The notes below the pieces were generated by a model. The model saw nothing but the letters and a program-made list of their open reading frames with translations. It did not search any database and had not been told where the DNA came from. A DNA stretch of 40,629 bases from Trichoplax sp. H2. Taxonomy: Eukaryota; Placozoa; Uniplacotomia; Trichoplacea. Positions 24,238 to 35,235 of this stretch are shown one piece after another (within the stretch, counting starts at the first letter, position 1; the number at the start of each line of letters is the position of its first letter). The DNA is taken from the NCBI GenBank assembly GCA_003344405.1, contig NOWV01000354.1, forward strand, positions 1 to 40,629, given 5' to 3'. Made by a program: the position numbers and the translations under genes.

Positions 24238-25479
24238 CGTGTAATGTTATCTGAAACTTGGATTACTATCATCTGTTCTTAAGTACTTTTAATAATTCTC
24301 AATCGCATGATTGCTTGTTCCAACTTGAGTAAGGGTGCTGGAATATGATGTACTCAGTTGGCAAGGGTTACTTTTATCTGATTCATTTATAGATTTTTTG
24401 GTTCACTGTTTTTTATTCCATTTTTCGTGCTTCTGGTTTAGTATTTATGCTTTCATTTCTCTACTTTAACAATTTTTTGTTCGTCAATCTAGCATTTAAT
24501 AGAAATTAATAATCTTCATTAAAATTGATTGTCTTAATTTCATCTTCATTTACTATTAAATTTTGCCTTTCTTCAATTGAAGCATTATAGCTACAGTATA
24601 AAATGCAATGAAATACTGAAATTGAATTTAATGCGGTAGTAGGGTATGGTATTCAAAATTTTAACTGTAGTCGCACGGATTTAAAATTGGCATTGTCAAA
24701 TAAAATCACTTTTAAATAAAATTATTGGATCATATCTTGTACGTCTTGAGTAAACGAAAATTGTAGAGCTAGCTCAGGAATACAACTAGTTCAACTCAAT
24801 TTATCAACAGGATTACAAGACAGGATTACAAGCGCGATCAAAGCATAATCGCAGCTTGTACCAACAAAGCAGCAACAGTGTTTACTTATTTTATTACTGC
24901 AGGTACTTTACACAAATGATACGTGATTGGTTCATAACCTGGATTGTTGAAATTCATAGTGCTATCGTACCGTAGTTGAACCTTCCTTTCTACTCATTTT
25001 TTATTTAACTGATTTGTACACCTCAGTAACAATTTGAAAAAGCGTAATTTATATCTCATCGCATTCGAACTCCTCTATGATCCTTTGCACTACTTTTGAA
25101 TACTAGACAATATACTTTCACTCACTATTAGCCAGTTAAGTACTGCTACACAATAAATTTGATCGAAACGCAATATGAATATCTGGTGTGAAACACAGAA
25201 AGAGGATTCGCTCTTACTACGTAAAATTACATATTTTTATTTTATTTTAGAGTAACATGCACTCGTATACTGCAGCTTCATCATTACAGATAATATACTT
25301 TACGGCTAGCAAAAAAAAGGATAGAAAAATTGTACTAATATACAACGTACTTAGTCTCATAGAAGTGTAGAATGATAGCTATCTAGGTCATTAAAGCCAC
25401 GTAACAGTAGCGATAAACTATCAGAAGAAATCCACAAAGATCGCTAAGGATGTCGAAAGATTATAATTATCTGCGGCAT
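24238..25479. other. Convergent intergenic region between gene B and GGH
   Basis: No exon is seen. It holds a perfect 13-bp tandem duplication, ACAGGATTACAAG twice, at 24807-24832. Candidate poly(A) signals AATAAA for gene B lie at 24699-24704 and 24715-24720. Confidence 0.5.
25236..25241 (-). promoter_or_regulatory. Candidate poly(A) signal for GGH
   Basis: On the minus strand this reads AATAAA, about 240 bp past the GGH stop codon. A second overlapping AATAAA lies a few bases away. Chance occurrence in AT-rich DNA cannot be excluded. Confidence 0.4.
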
Positions 25480-27893
25480 TTAAAAGTAATATTTCTGCTC
25501 AAATTCAGATCCTTGAAGTCCAGAATATACAGGATTAAAATTGTAAATTAAGGCATGCATTTCCGCTTCTCGGCTTGGGAAATGGTGCATATTTTTCCGA
25601 GCTTTGATCAAATAAAAGTATACGATTAATGGTTCATAATAAAGAGAATAAGTCAATTAAATTTAAGTAGAAAATATCTGCTATAACTACTATAGTATTT
25701 GCTTCTGAAATAGCTAGTGATATACCCTTACCTTCTCCTACAAAAAAATTCGCCATGTACTGACTTATCTTTATAGCATCTTCAGAATGAGCTACGTGCA
25801 AGTTTGGTCTCCAGGCGAACATATTTTTTTCTGGATGCCATTGCGTGGCAAATATTGGATGTGTCTTGCCTATAGATCAGTTTGTGAATAGAAATGCAAA
25901 TGTTAGTGACGCATATTCTTTTAACAAGGCATCATACAGTACATTTACCTTCTATGGTAGAAATGAACTTTAGACCTTTGACATCAGAATTACTGGATAG
26001 GACCTTAAACATATTCTGTAAGTGTTCACCATTAGAACTGAACCAATTCTATAATATTTCAGTGGAAAAGTACAGTAAGCAAAATTAGGTTTTGTTATAA
26101 TTTCATGACAGTTGTCCCATTTGCCTGTTTTGGTAATTAGCGGAAAATGTTTAGATATCGATTTTAGTATAAACTTTACGGCCTTAAATTTTAGAATGGA
26201 AATAATAGAAAGATATCCAAGTCATCACCTTCCATGATACACATTCATGATGATAATTAGCAGTCACACTTTGTGATTTTAGAATATTAATAATTTCTTC
26301 CGGCGCCTTATGAAACATTCGACTATCTCGAAAATCTACGCGAAGGAATATAAACTTTCAACATATGGAAAAGATTGCTCGTAAACGTGTAGAAACGTAT
26401 TACAGATAGTGTCACGTCGCTATATACAGATTCTAATTTTAAGTTTATGCTCATGAGTAGCGGCATGAGTAGTAATTAATGTTATCGATTTACTAAAGTG
26501 TTGGTAAGTCAGGTATGTTTAATCTGATCAAACCAAGCATTGTACCTTGGTTTAATTCTAATGGCAAGCTAACATCCCAGGCCGAACAGTTAGTGAGAGC
26601 ATGATTTCCAGCTACTAAAACTGCTAACTGTTCAAAGCCGAGGCAAGTTCCCCAAATAGGAAAGTAATCCCCATTTTCATAGGCCTACAATATGAATGAG
26701 AAGGGAAGCCAGATAAGCAATCAAACGTAAATTCTTTACAATTAATAGTATCTTGAAGACTAGATAATAAGGTAATAATACTATGATAAAGTTTATGTAA
26801 CCGATTATACAGTATTATTTTATCTTTCATCGAAGACCATGTTGGACACGATTTTAATACATAATCTTGTATCGGTATAATATGGTAGACTAGCAGTATT
26901 ATCGTCTGCTTATGGTATAATGTAAAATCATACTCGCATCGGTTCGTAAATACTGGATATATCAATGCAAATATTGTACCCATTCATATAGCTACTTGTT
27001 ATTGATCGCAATCCTATCAATAATTACGAGCAACAATTACACCGTACCTGCATCGCTAAATTTAGCATGATTTTGGCTGTTCTTTCGTAGCCAGAACGAT
27101 AAACAGAAGTAGCTCCTCCAGGCAATAGAAACCTAAGTCAAAATAAATGATTGTATTGACTATTAGCTATAAGAATTGGACAATAACTAATTTTGCTGGC
27201 TCATTGCATCTTTTGTCTTATCTATTTAGAAATGCTGATGTTTAGCAATATTTAGTAGCAACAGTCCCATTTCGATATCATTAGTTCGATTTCATGAAGA
27301 AAAGGTTGATGTACCCGTTGATGTAGTGGAACATTTTGGTGACGTATTCATCCGTTGCATTGTTTCTGTTTAAAGTGATAGAAGTCAAGGAGCAAATTGA
27401 TTTTTATTAGCTTACTATGCACTACGTCTATCATGTTGTTATTATGTTGTCATCCATTGGCAAAGATGTTTTCTACAGTACACTACAAATTGAATATCCA
27501 AGTTGCTACAAGGACATCCATGCCTATGCAGTAAAACGATCATTACAAATCTATTAGCAACATGAGTTGCCTTTCAATCTAACATAGCCTTTAAGATACG
27601 GTATTGGAACGACACGTCCACCGGCTGCTTCGATAAATTTGACATAATCGGCAGCGATGTATGATTTGCCATGAGCTGCAGAATGGCCCCATGTTGCTTG
27701 AGCTGCAACACCTACATGAAACCGTTGATGCGATTATGATCCATATCAAATACATAGACTGTCATTGAAACATCGTCACTTATCCAAGGCAAAGAAAAAG
27801 AATGGTACCTATGATGGGTCTGTTATTGATTGCAGCTGTTATCGTAGCATAAAGGCAAAGCAAAGAAAGTATCGATAGTTTGGCGGAAGACAT
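25480..27893 (-). CDS. GGH: Gamma-glutamyl hydrolase (folate poly-gamma-glutamate peptidase), 9 exons, 312 aa
   Basis: Exons in reading order: 27809-27893, 27600-27711, 27315-27365, 27048-27132, 26546-26684, 26229-26335, 25949-26048, 25732-25869, 25480-25601. The product is a lysosomal or secreted class-I glutamine amidotransferase-like (peptidase C26) enzyme that trims polyglutamate tails from folates. Exon 1 is a signal peptide leading to NNRPIIG. Exon 5 carries the nucleophile elbow WGTCLGFE (catalytic Cys125); exon 8 carries QWHPEK (His238, Glu240). Other family blocks are [26 protein letters not shown] and DSRMFHKAP. The C-terminus is close to the vertebrate one (MHHF, then [12 protein letters not shown]). 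Length is near the 318 aa I recall for human. All joins keep frame. Intron 2 looks U12-like. It diverges from COX10. Confidence 0.95.
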
Positions 27894-28615
27894 TTTGAAT
27901 CAGAGAGTGAAAGCACGGAAGACGATTAATGGTCAAGCAGGGTTTCTAGGGCAACTTGGCAAGCCTGCGCTAGCGTAACAATGTCGATCTTTTACATTAC
28001 TTGTTTTGACCATACTATGCAGTAGTGTATGGGATAGGTTACCGTAGACGTATTTGCTTGCTAGGGTAGAGCAGGCACTACAGTACGAACGAGAAAATGT
28101 ACTGTAGATTCTGGTACTGTGCACTGTACTGCGGAGAGTCTAATACTCACTAGGTACAGCACAGCACAGCAGTTGTAATACACTAAGTACAGTACTGTTG
28201 CATGGAACACAAAACTCTAGCTGCTTGCCGTAGGCCATGGCTATACTGATGGCATAAAAATACAACGCTAACGACATATGATGAAAGGGAATTGATCGTG
28301 TGATTTCTCGATGGTTTTTAAAATTGCTGTTGAAATAGAACTGTGTACTGAGTATAATATCAGTCAATATCATGTCAAGGATCAATGTTAATCCACTAAA
28401 GGAAACCAGTAGCAGTCAAAGATAGGACAGCAATACAGAAGCAGCGATCAACCATACTTTAGACTGCTCATGCGCAGTCGCTAGACTAGACCAGACTCGG
28501 TCGTTCTGATACTGTATATAGACTTCGCGATGGATCGGCGGTCGATATGTTGAAGCTAGTACGGGTAGTCCTAGCATCGAATTTTGCACATGCATAGCTG
28601 AAAATGTGGTCTTGA
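27894..28615. promoter_or_regulatory. Shared divergent intergenic/promoter region of GGH and COX10
   Basis: These 722 bp separate two start codons facing away from each other, so they must hold both promoters and 5' UTRs. Around 28090-28200 there are several near-palindromic GTACTGTA/TACAGTAC words and a short GCACAGCACAGCA run. I see no clear TATA box. Small open frames on the minus strand have no recognisable domain. Confidence 0.6.
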
Positions 28616-31599
28616 ATGGCATCTGTGCGACTTCTAAGTAAGTTTACTTCCAATTTGAGCTAGTTTTCATGAAGAATCCAAGAATCTGTGCTGGGAATCT
28701 GTGATTATTCACGATACCTTATTGGCTTTCCATTCTTAATCAGTATTAACTTGTGTTGATGGGGCTTTTAGGTAAAGTAGCCAACGGCTCACCGAGTGCG
28801 ATCATCAAGTTCTATCGTACGACTGGATATGGCTCTCCACTTTCCAATAGTCATGGTCGACTGATCCCGGCCGCCAATCAATGCAAGGTGCCTGCCTAAG
28901 CGATAAACATGATATCGACTACAGCTATTTTCAGTCCTTACTGCTTTCTATACCCGTATCATGATAGTACTATCTCTCTGATAATGCATCATCGATATTC
29001 TTTCACATGCTTGCAATTCTGTCAACGATGATCAATTGACCATAACAGGAAACTACAACATGATATCCAATTTCTCTGTTGTCTCTATAGCTGTCTTAGT
29101 ACTGTATTCTAGTCGTATAGTGCTCACTTGAAGTCATTCTTATACGGTACAGCTATTTGTGAATTAGCCTTGAACTATTGAAAGTCAGATCGTTCCATAC
29201 AGCGTTGCTACTTTACCTAATGGATGGATTAACAATCCTTGTTGTACTTTCTGTGAACTGAATACGCTACGTATGTCTGTTGAGCTCTTGGTGAATTAAG
29301 CTTAGACTGTGTTGACAGTCACATCTTTCGATACAGCGTTGCTACCTGACCAAATGGATGGTTTAACAATACTTGTTGTTCTTTTCGTTAACCTAATACT
29401 AATGTCAGATTATTGAAATTATCAGGTCAACGTGCAATTGTTACGTATTAGTAGCACTAGTCCAGACACGAATAATTCTAACGTCGTACATCCAGCTAAT
29501 GGAAACAATGGCTTACCAATCAATTCCAATTCGACGGCTAGCCATACAACTAGCATCAATAAATTATTGCCTGTTTACTTGCAAATATCCAAAATTAGAT
29601 TAACAGGTAAAGTGATTTGGTATGCTTGTCCTGTAGATTGAATATTATGATTGCAACGTTTATCTAAGAAGGCGATACAATCTTGATTACTTCATACACG
29701 TCATACGTGCATCCAATATACTATACTGTACAGTACTGTACATCGTTGGCAATAGTCTAAAGGCTACATAGCTATAGACGGGGTTGGAAAAAAATATTAC
29801 TATATATTTACATCGAAAGGAATACAGTAAATGCTAATACACTATCATCTAAGTAGTAAAAATTACGGAGTACTGAATAATATATATCAATAGCAGGAAG
29901 GAATTATTAACAGTGGAATTAAGGATACGTTCTAAAAGTTAATCGATATCATTAATAATTATAGTATACTGTAAACCTAAAGACACCATGTTTATTTAGT
30001 CAAGTCAAATCAACTAAAGATAGCACAGCAACAATAGATGGGCAAATCTTAAAGCAAAATTATCTACTCTTCAATAACATGAACTCGTACGTATTAAAAT
30101 AATTGATTACAAAAGGACAACCGTCAGATATTGATGCAGCCATACTACACTCTTATTTTGTATATTATATTCCATCAGAAATGCTACTACTGTACCGTAG
30201 AATCGACACTAAATTGTTTCTGTTTACCACCTTACGGGTATTTACAATCATAATTAAGAATTATAAGTAGACAAAACCCAAATCACGACGCAAGTAATAA
30301 TGCTATTGATACTCTGTAGATAAGGCGTATCCTATTTGTTGACGATTGTTCAAGTGGATTAGGATAGCTGATCATGATATACTTAATCAATATCTTTACA
30401 TTAACGTTATAAAGTAGGACTTTCTTATCATCTAATTTATATCAACATCATAATTTACGTAGGCCTTGTACTGTTAACCTCTATTGGTGGATATCTATTG
30501 GCCCCTGGTGATACTGTCCTATCCTCGTTGCTATGTACTAGTTTAGGCGTTGGATTGAGTGGTTGCTCAGCAAATGCTATAAATCAGGTCAGAGCATGTT
30601 GAAATTTAAAAAAGGTTATCCATCATAAATTGATCAATTTTAAAATGTCCATTATAATTCATTTCATATTTGACAGTGGCTTGAGGTACCTTATGATAGC
30701 CAAATGGCTAGAACACGAAATCGAGTATTAGTCAAAGGACTTATCACGTAATTCAATTTTAATTTTATTAAACCGTTAGATCTTGTAAAGATGATGATGT
30801 ATGTAAGAAAGGTGGTTATATTCTCAAGACTAAATTAGCAACTTTACCTCGCCTTCTATTTTGATTGATAGACCCGTACATGCAATGACCTTTGCTACCC
30901 TAAGTGGAATTTCTAGCGTATCTTTACTCTACTATGCTGTAAATCCTTTAACTGCGTATTTGGCCGCTTTAAATATATTTCTATACACTTGCATTTATAC
31001 ACCATCAAAGCGCTTAGGAATTGGTAATACATGGCTTGGAGCGATTGTCGGAGCATTACCACCATTGATGGGATGGGCTGCAAAAACAGGTGGAATCGAT
31101 ATTGGAGGTCTAGCTTTAGCTGGTATACTTTACTCATGGCAGTTTCCACATTTTAATGCTTTAAGCTGGAATTTAAAAGCGGATTACTCGCGAGCAGGTT
31201 GATTCTATACGCAGTATGTAAATAATACTTGTAAGACTTCCATACGAAATATTTACACCATGTAATGCTTGTGCCTTAGGTTATCGAATGATGGCCGTAA
31301 CACATCCAGAATTATGTAGAAGAGTATCATTAAGGCACACTTTGGCTCTAACGTTATTATCGTGTCTTTTACCGATATGTCAGTTGACACCCTGGTGGTT
31401 TGCCCTGTATTCATTGCCGACTAACGCGTGGTTTACGTGGTTAGCGTGGCGATTTCATAAGGATGCGAATAATCAATCAGCAAGGAAACTGTTTAGGTTT
31501 AGCTTATACTATTTACCCTTAATTATTGGTACAATGTTTGTCAGTAAATTAATACATAGAGATGAGAAGCCTAAACAAGAGAAAGATGATAAAAATTAA
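28616..31599 (+). CDS. COX10: Protoheme IX farnesyltransferase (heme O synthase), mitochondrial, 7 exons, 386 aa
   Basis: Exons: 28616-28637, 28772-28887, 29426-29606, 30463-30587, 30677-30747, 30872-31197, 31280-31599; they join in frame. It farnesylates protoheme to heme O, the first step to heme A for cytochrome c oxidase, in the inner mitochondrial membrane. The start MASVRLLSK with the following basic, serine-rich stretch suits a mitochondrial presequence, and exon 1 ends in a perfect GTAAGT. UbiA-family motifs: [18 protein letters not shown] (about 147-164, aspartate-rich site), [68 protein letters not shown]. Multiple hydrophobic helices are evident. The human protein is about 443 aa; this one is shorter at the N-terminus. 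The exon 2-3 junction (donor GTGCCT) is the least certain. Intron 2 holds a 132-bp tandem duplication. Confidence 0.95.
29159..29405. repeat. Tandem duplication, period 132 bp, in COX10 intron 2
   Basis: Unit 1 starts at 29159 and unit 2 at 29291, both with GTGAATTA. Both contain ATACAGCGTTGCTAC and an AATGGATGG-TTAACAAT core. The two are roughly 80-85% alike by eye. Part of each unit is open in the same frame (…TALL…[10 protein letters not shown]…). It ends just before the acceptor of COX10 exon 3. Confidence 0.75.
29700..29750. repeat. GTAC-rich near-palindrome in COX10 intron 3
   Basis: ACTGTACAGTACTGTACAT near 29725-29745 is built of overlapping GTACAGTAC/GTACTGTAC, the same word that dominates 39.5-40.4 kb. 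It can form a hairpin. No function is implied by position. Confidence 0.6.
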
Positions 31600-32654
31600 C
31601 AACTATTACGTGTAACTATATTTGGAAAGGCCTGTCTAGCCAAGGGCAGAATTTGTAAATGTTATTTTCCACTTGTATATATATATACATATATAAGTAA
31701 TACTTTTTTTCACTGATTTACAGCAGTTGCGAGAATTTGACAATTTTTTGTAAATATTATTGCTTTTTTATCTTCCAATCTGGCGTATAAACATAAGTCG
31801 CTCCAAAGAAAAGCATATTAGAGAAAATATTATTTTGAACAGTTATTTCTAACTAAAGCGTTAACTTTTATGAATGATCTTGGCTTCAAGGCAACATTAA
31901 AGTCTACTTTCCTATTTTATAATTCAACTAATAATATGCTAAAATGGGATTGCTGAATAAAAAATAATAATCTATTGCAATATAGTTGTATGGACTTGTT
32001 AATATAAATTTAGAATTTCCCTAGGACACTTGCGAATTTGCCTTTATGGATAATAAAAAATAGCGAATGCTCTTACGTTGATTCGAGTCCAATAAAATCG
32101 TGAAACTTGAACAGTATTCTTAAAGTGTTTTAACTTATCCCTAAATAAACCACCTTACGCAATCATATAGTGGCTTACTGTGTTGCTACAGTATAGCATC
32201 ATTGCAATATAATCTTACTGTCAGTAATTAATCTGACTATATCTTTCCGTTTTCAGTATTGCATAGCTAGCATAACTAAATTCTGTATAGCAGCTTTAAA
32301 TTAATAAAGGGTTCAAGCGGGACGCTAACTACGTCGGCGTATTATACCGAGCAAGATATTTTGTGCCCAAAACACGTGACACTGAATATAGATATGACTG
32401 AATTGTAGGTCCATTACTGCAGCGTACGGCCAAATTACTAATTCATTCGCGTGATCACCACCATATTAAAACTTTGCAACGCCAACTGCAATAACGAAGT
32501 CGAAAGCTGCAAGATCGACATCTTGGAAGTAGATCAAAATCCTAATAGCATTTGGATAGATAGAGTGCTTTCGGATAGGCTCAAATCTTAGTTGCGTAGC
32601 TTTGTTATTCATTCCAGTATGCAGTGTTAAGATAATCGACTGATTGATTGCCCT
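31600..32654. other. Intergenic region between COX10 and RPP21
   Basis: It holds a TA-rich simple repeat at 31676-31695 and a candidate COX10 poly(A) signal AATAAA at 31956-31961. No exon is seen on either strand. The last few hundred bases should contain the RPP21 promoter. Confidence 0.5.
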
Positions 32655-33035
32655 ATGGCTGCAACGACGAAACAACTTAACGTACCTAATAAAGAGATTT
32701 CACATCGGATCAATTTTATGTACCAAGCTGCTCATACGGCATTGACTTGCGGAAAATCTCAAGAGGAAGCCAATCAATTATGCAGGATTTATGTTAGATC
32801 ACTCAGGAAGATAGCGAAGAAATTAGTACTGAGATTAGATCCAAATATCAAGAGAACGTTGTGTAAGAAATGCGATTTACTACTGATTCCAGGCATCACA
32901 TCGACAATACGCCATAGTTCGAAGCGTGAAAAACATGTTATCTTGAAATGTAAAGACTGTGCAACAACCAAGCGATTTCTGTCTCGCTCTACTTATGTAT
33001 TATTTACCGAAAACCCGAAAGTTGTAGTTAGTTAG
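32655..33035 (+). CDS. RPP21: RNase P / RNase MRP protein subunit Rpp21 (Rpr2/SNM1 family), 126 aa
   Basis: This single uninterrupted frame encodes a small zinc-binding subunit of nuclear RNase P, which removes 5' leaders from precursor tRNAs. The N-terminal helical part, HRINFMYQAAHTAL (17-30), and AKKLVLRLDPNIKRTLCKKC match the family signature. The four zinc-ligand cysteines are Cys70, Cys73, Cys99 and Cys102, in the LCKKC and KCKDC knuckles, followed by the typical TTKRFL. The ATG at 32655 precedes MAATTKQLNV and is the natural start. The human protein (about 154 aa as I recall) has a longer C-terminal tail; here the chain stops soon after the second knuckle. The lack of introns contrasts with its neighbours. 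It converges on CCZ1. Confidence 0.95.
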   Translation: MAATTKQLNVPNKEISHRINFMYQAAHTALTCGKSQEEANQLCRIYVRSLRKIAKKLVLRLDPNIKRTLCKKCDLLLIPGITSTIRHSSKREKHVILKCKDCATTKRFLSRSTYVLFTENPKVVVS

Positions 33036-35235
33036 TTCATGCTACATTCTAACGAAGGCTCAGAGATTCCTCGCTTCGGTATCTTTTTAGATTTGATAAT
33101 AATGCAAATGTTCTTAACGATTCGCTACGATAGGTGTGCATTTGTATACTTATTGCACAATTTAGATGATACGCAATGTTGCTTACGTTGCGTTGAGGTT
33201 TAGGCAGGTATGGTATGGCTGGTTAGTCTGGTTATTTCATCATTTTATACCAGAGTTTGCTATGTACAAAAGCTCCATTCAGTTTCAATATTGTAAAATA
33301 TCAACTCTTAATGCAATGCAATCTTGCTGTATTCGAAATTTAAACCGAAAGGTATTCCAATAAAATCATCTACGTACGTGACACAAATACGAATGATCAT
33401 TTATTAACCGTTTGTATCTTTATTTTCTTCCTTAAATCGTTTGCAAGGATGTGTATACGTTCCCTAATGCGAGTATATTGCGATCTAATAAATATTTTAC
33501 TCGTAAGCAGAATTATGTAACGTAAAGTAGAATGTTAAACCACTTAGAGATTACTATTTTATATTAATGGACTTAAAAACATTTGTTTTCCATACAAATC
33601 CAACTTGAACTCACATACAGAATTATGTAATTTAGCAATAAGCTTCGGAAATGTTACTATTTTATAAAACTGTTATTGACTATAAAAAAACGTTGACTTT
33701 CTGTATTAACCTAATTTGAGTCCCTTCCCCGATCAAAAGTATCCACAAAGTTGATATTTCATGAGGTATGGTATCCTTGTCCATAATTAATAAATATCAT
33801 AGCCTTAAAGAAATTATTGTTCTATACATGTGTCTTATTGCCCGCATTAAACGATAGCTCTTTATCAAAATAATCAGGGCATGCATCAATTCGAAATACT
33901 ATTCCGTTTTAAAGATAAGTAGCACCACATGTCTCCTTTAAGCATAGGATACTTGTTTAGATGTCGTAGTCTGCTGTAATAAAACGCATATTGTTAAGAA
34001 TAGTAACTTGCGTAAAATACTGCCTAATTATGAAGCTGATTTCTCATCATAGTACTGAGGTACTCTAGTATCATACAGAACTTTTATCCATACTACCAAT
34101 TATATAATCCTCTCAAGTAAGTGCCTGATGGAAAATTTATTACAATACTGGTTTTTACTTATAAAGTCACCTTTGCATTTCAATCAATTACAAAAGCTAG
34201 CATTCGATTAAAACAAAATGAAGTTAATTATCACAGGGCTTGTTATTATAATTAGTTGATTGTTATCATTTTATATCTTACTATTTAAGCAGTTGCTATT
34301 TTCCTCCCTGCTAAGCTTTAGATTTTTAGTATTTCAGTATCATTTCTCTAAGATTATTCCGCAACGACGACAACAATTTATTCATTTGACTGTTCATGGC
34401 AGTCTTTAATATCCAGCAAACATACCGATAAATATAACATCTAGAAGCGATAATTAATATATGGTATTTTTTCATATAATATAAATTGCTTTAACACATG
34501 TTACCATTTCGGTATGTAATTGCATAGCTAAAACTTAAAATTAGGTCGTGTACAAAATTGCGATAAAACAAATGTTCAACGAGTTAATACGAATTAATGA
34601 CTTAATCTAAAGGTATACAGAACTTCCTCTTACTTACAGTGAGATATTAGATATCAACGAATTACAGTTTACTAGCATCTTTTGATTTCGTAAAACTTTA
34701 AATCTATAAAAGATTTGGCAAATGACATAATTTATAATGATATAGTTTATGACCTGAAGGCTTACAAATAGTATTCGCATTGTTATTTTATGCAAATTTG
34801 TGAGCGAAATATAGCGATCGTATTCCGTATCAACGAGCTATACAACAACTTTTACCTAAATAGCTATTAGCGTTTGTTGCTATCACAGTACACACATTTC
34901 ATTATATTATAATAGCGCGCAACTGAAACCAGATACAATTTCAATAGCTGGAATCATTTTAATGCACAGATAAATTAGATGGACTAATTAACAAAACAGT
35001 TTATGACTACAGTATCAAACACTTTACATCCAATTTATAATACAATTGTATAATATAAACTTCAGATATTACAGAATACAGATATTATTTTCTTCCCTTC
35101 GTTATAACCAAATGTTGAGATGCTACACGATTTCAAAATCTGTATTAAATGGCACGTCGGTTACCACTAAATTTTTATAACAGCAATGAAATATTCGTCA
35201 TTTCTCATAAGGTAATGTTTTCATTTACGTGTAAC
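33036..35235. other. 2.2-kb convergent intergenic region, no gene seen
   Basis: The region lies between the 3' ends of RPP21 and CCZ1. A candidate RPP21 poly(A) signal AATAAA lies at 33359-33364. Short open frames (for example 33166-33363) show no domain. The rest is AT-rich with frequent stops on both strands. Confidence 0.5.
33359..33364 (+). promoter_or_regulatory. Candidate poly(A) signal for RPP21
   Basis: AATAAA about 325 bp after the RPP21 stop. It is only a hexamer match in AT-rich sequence. Confidence 0.35.

Noticed and set aside
25894-26088. Plus-strand open frame of 64 codons
   Set aside because: It is antisense to GGH exon 7, which has clear homology on the minus strand.
26624-26983. 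Longest minus-strand open frame in the GGH region (119 codons)
   Set aside because: It runs across GGH intron 4 and reads exon 5 in another frame; the GGH frame with WGTCLGFE is clearly the coding one.
28547-28600. Upstream ATG for COX10 (MLKLVRVVLASNF)
   Set aside because: It meets a stop before any donor in the right phase; the ATG at 28616 with a perfect GTAAGT donor joins exon 2 in frame.
30839-30871. Earlier acceptor for COX10 exon 6
   Set aside because: It would insert 11 residues absent from the family; the acceptor at 30870-30871 gives [11 protein letters not shown], matching COX10.
32466-32675. Minus-strand open frames around RPP21 (32466-32675 and 32789-32971)
   Set aside because: Both lack domains and overlap RPP21 or its upstream region on the opposite strand.
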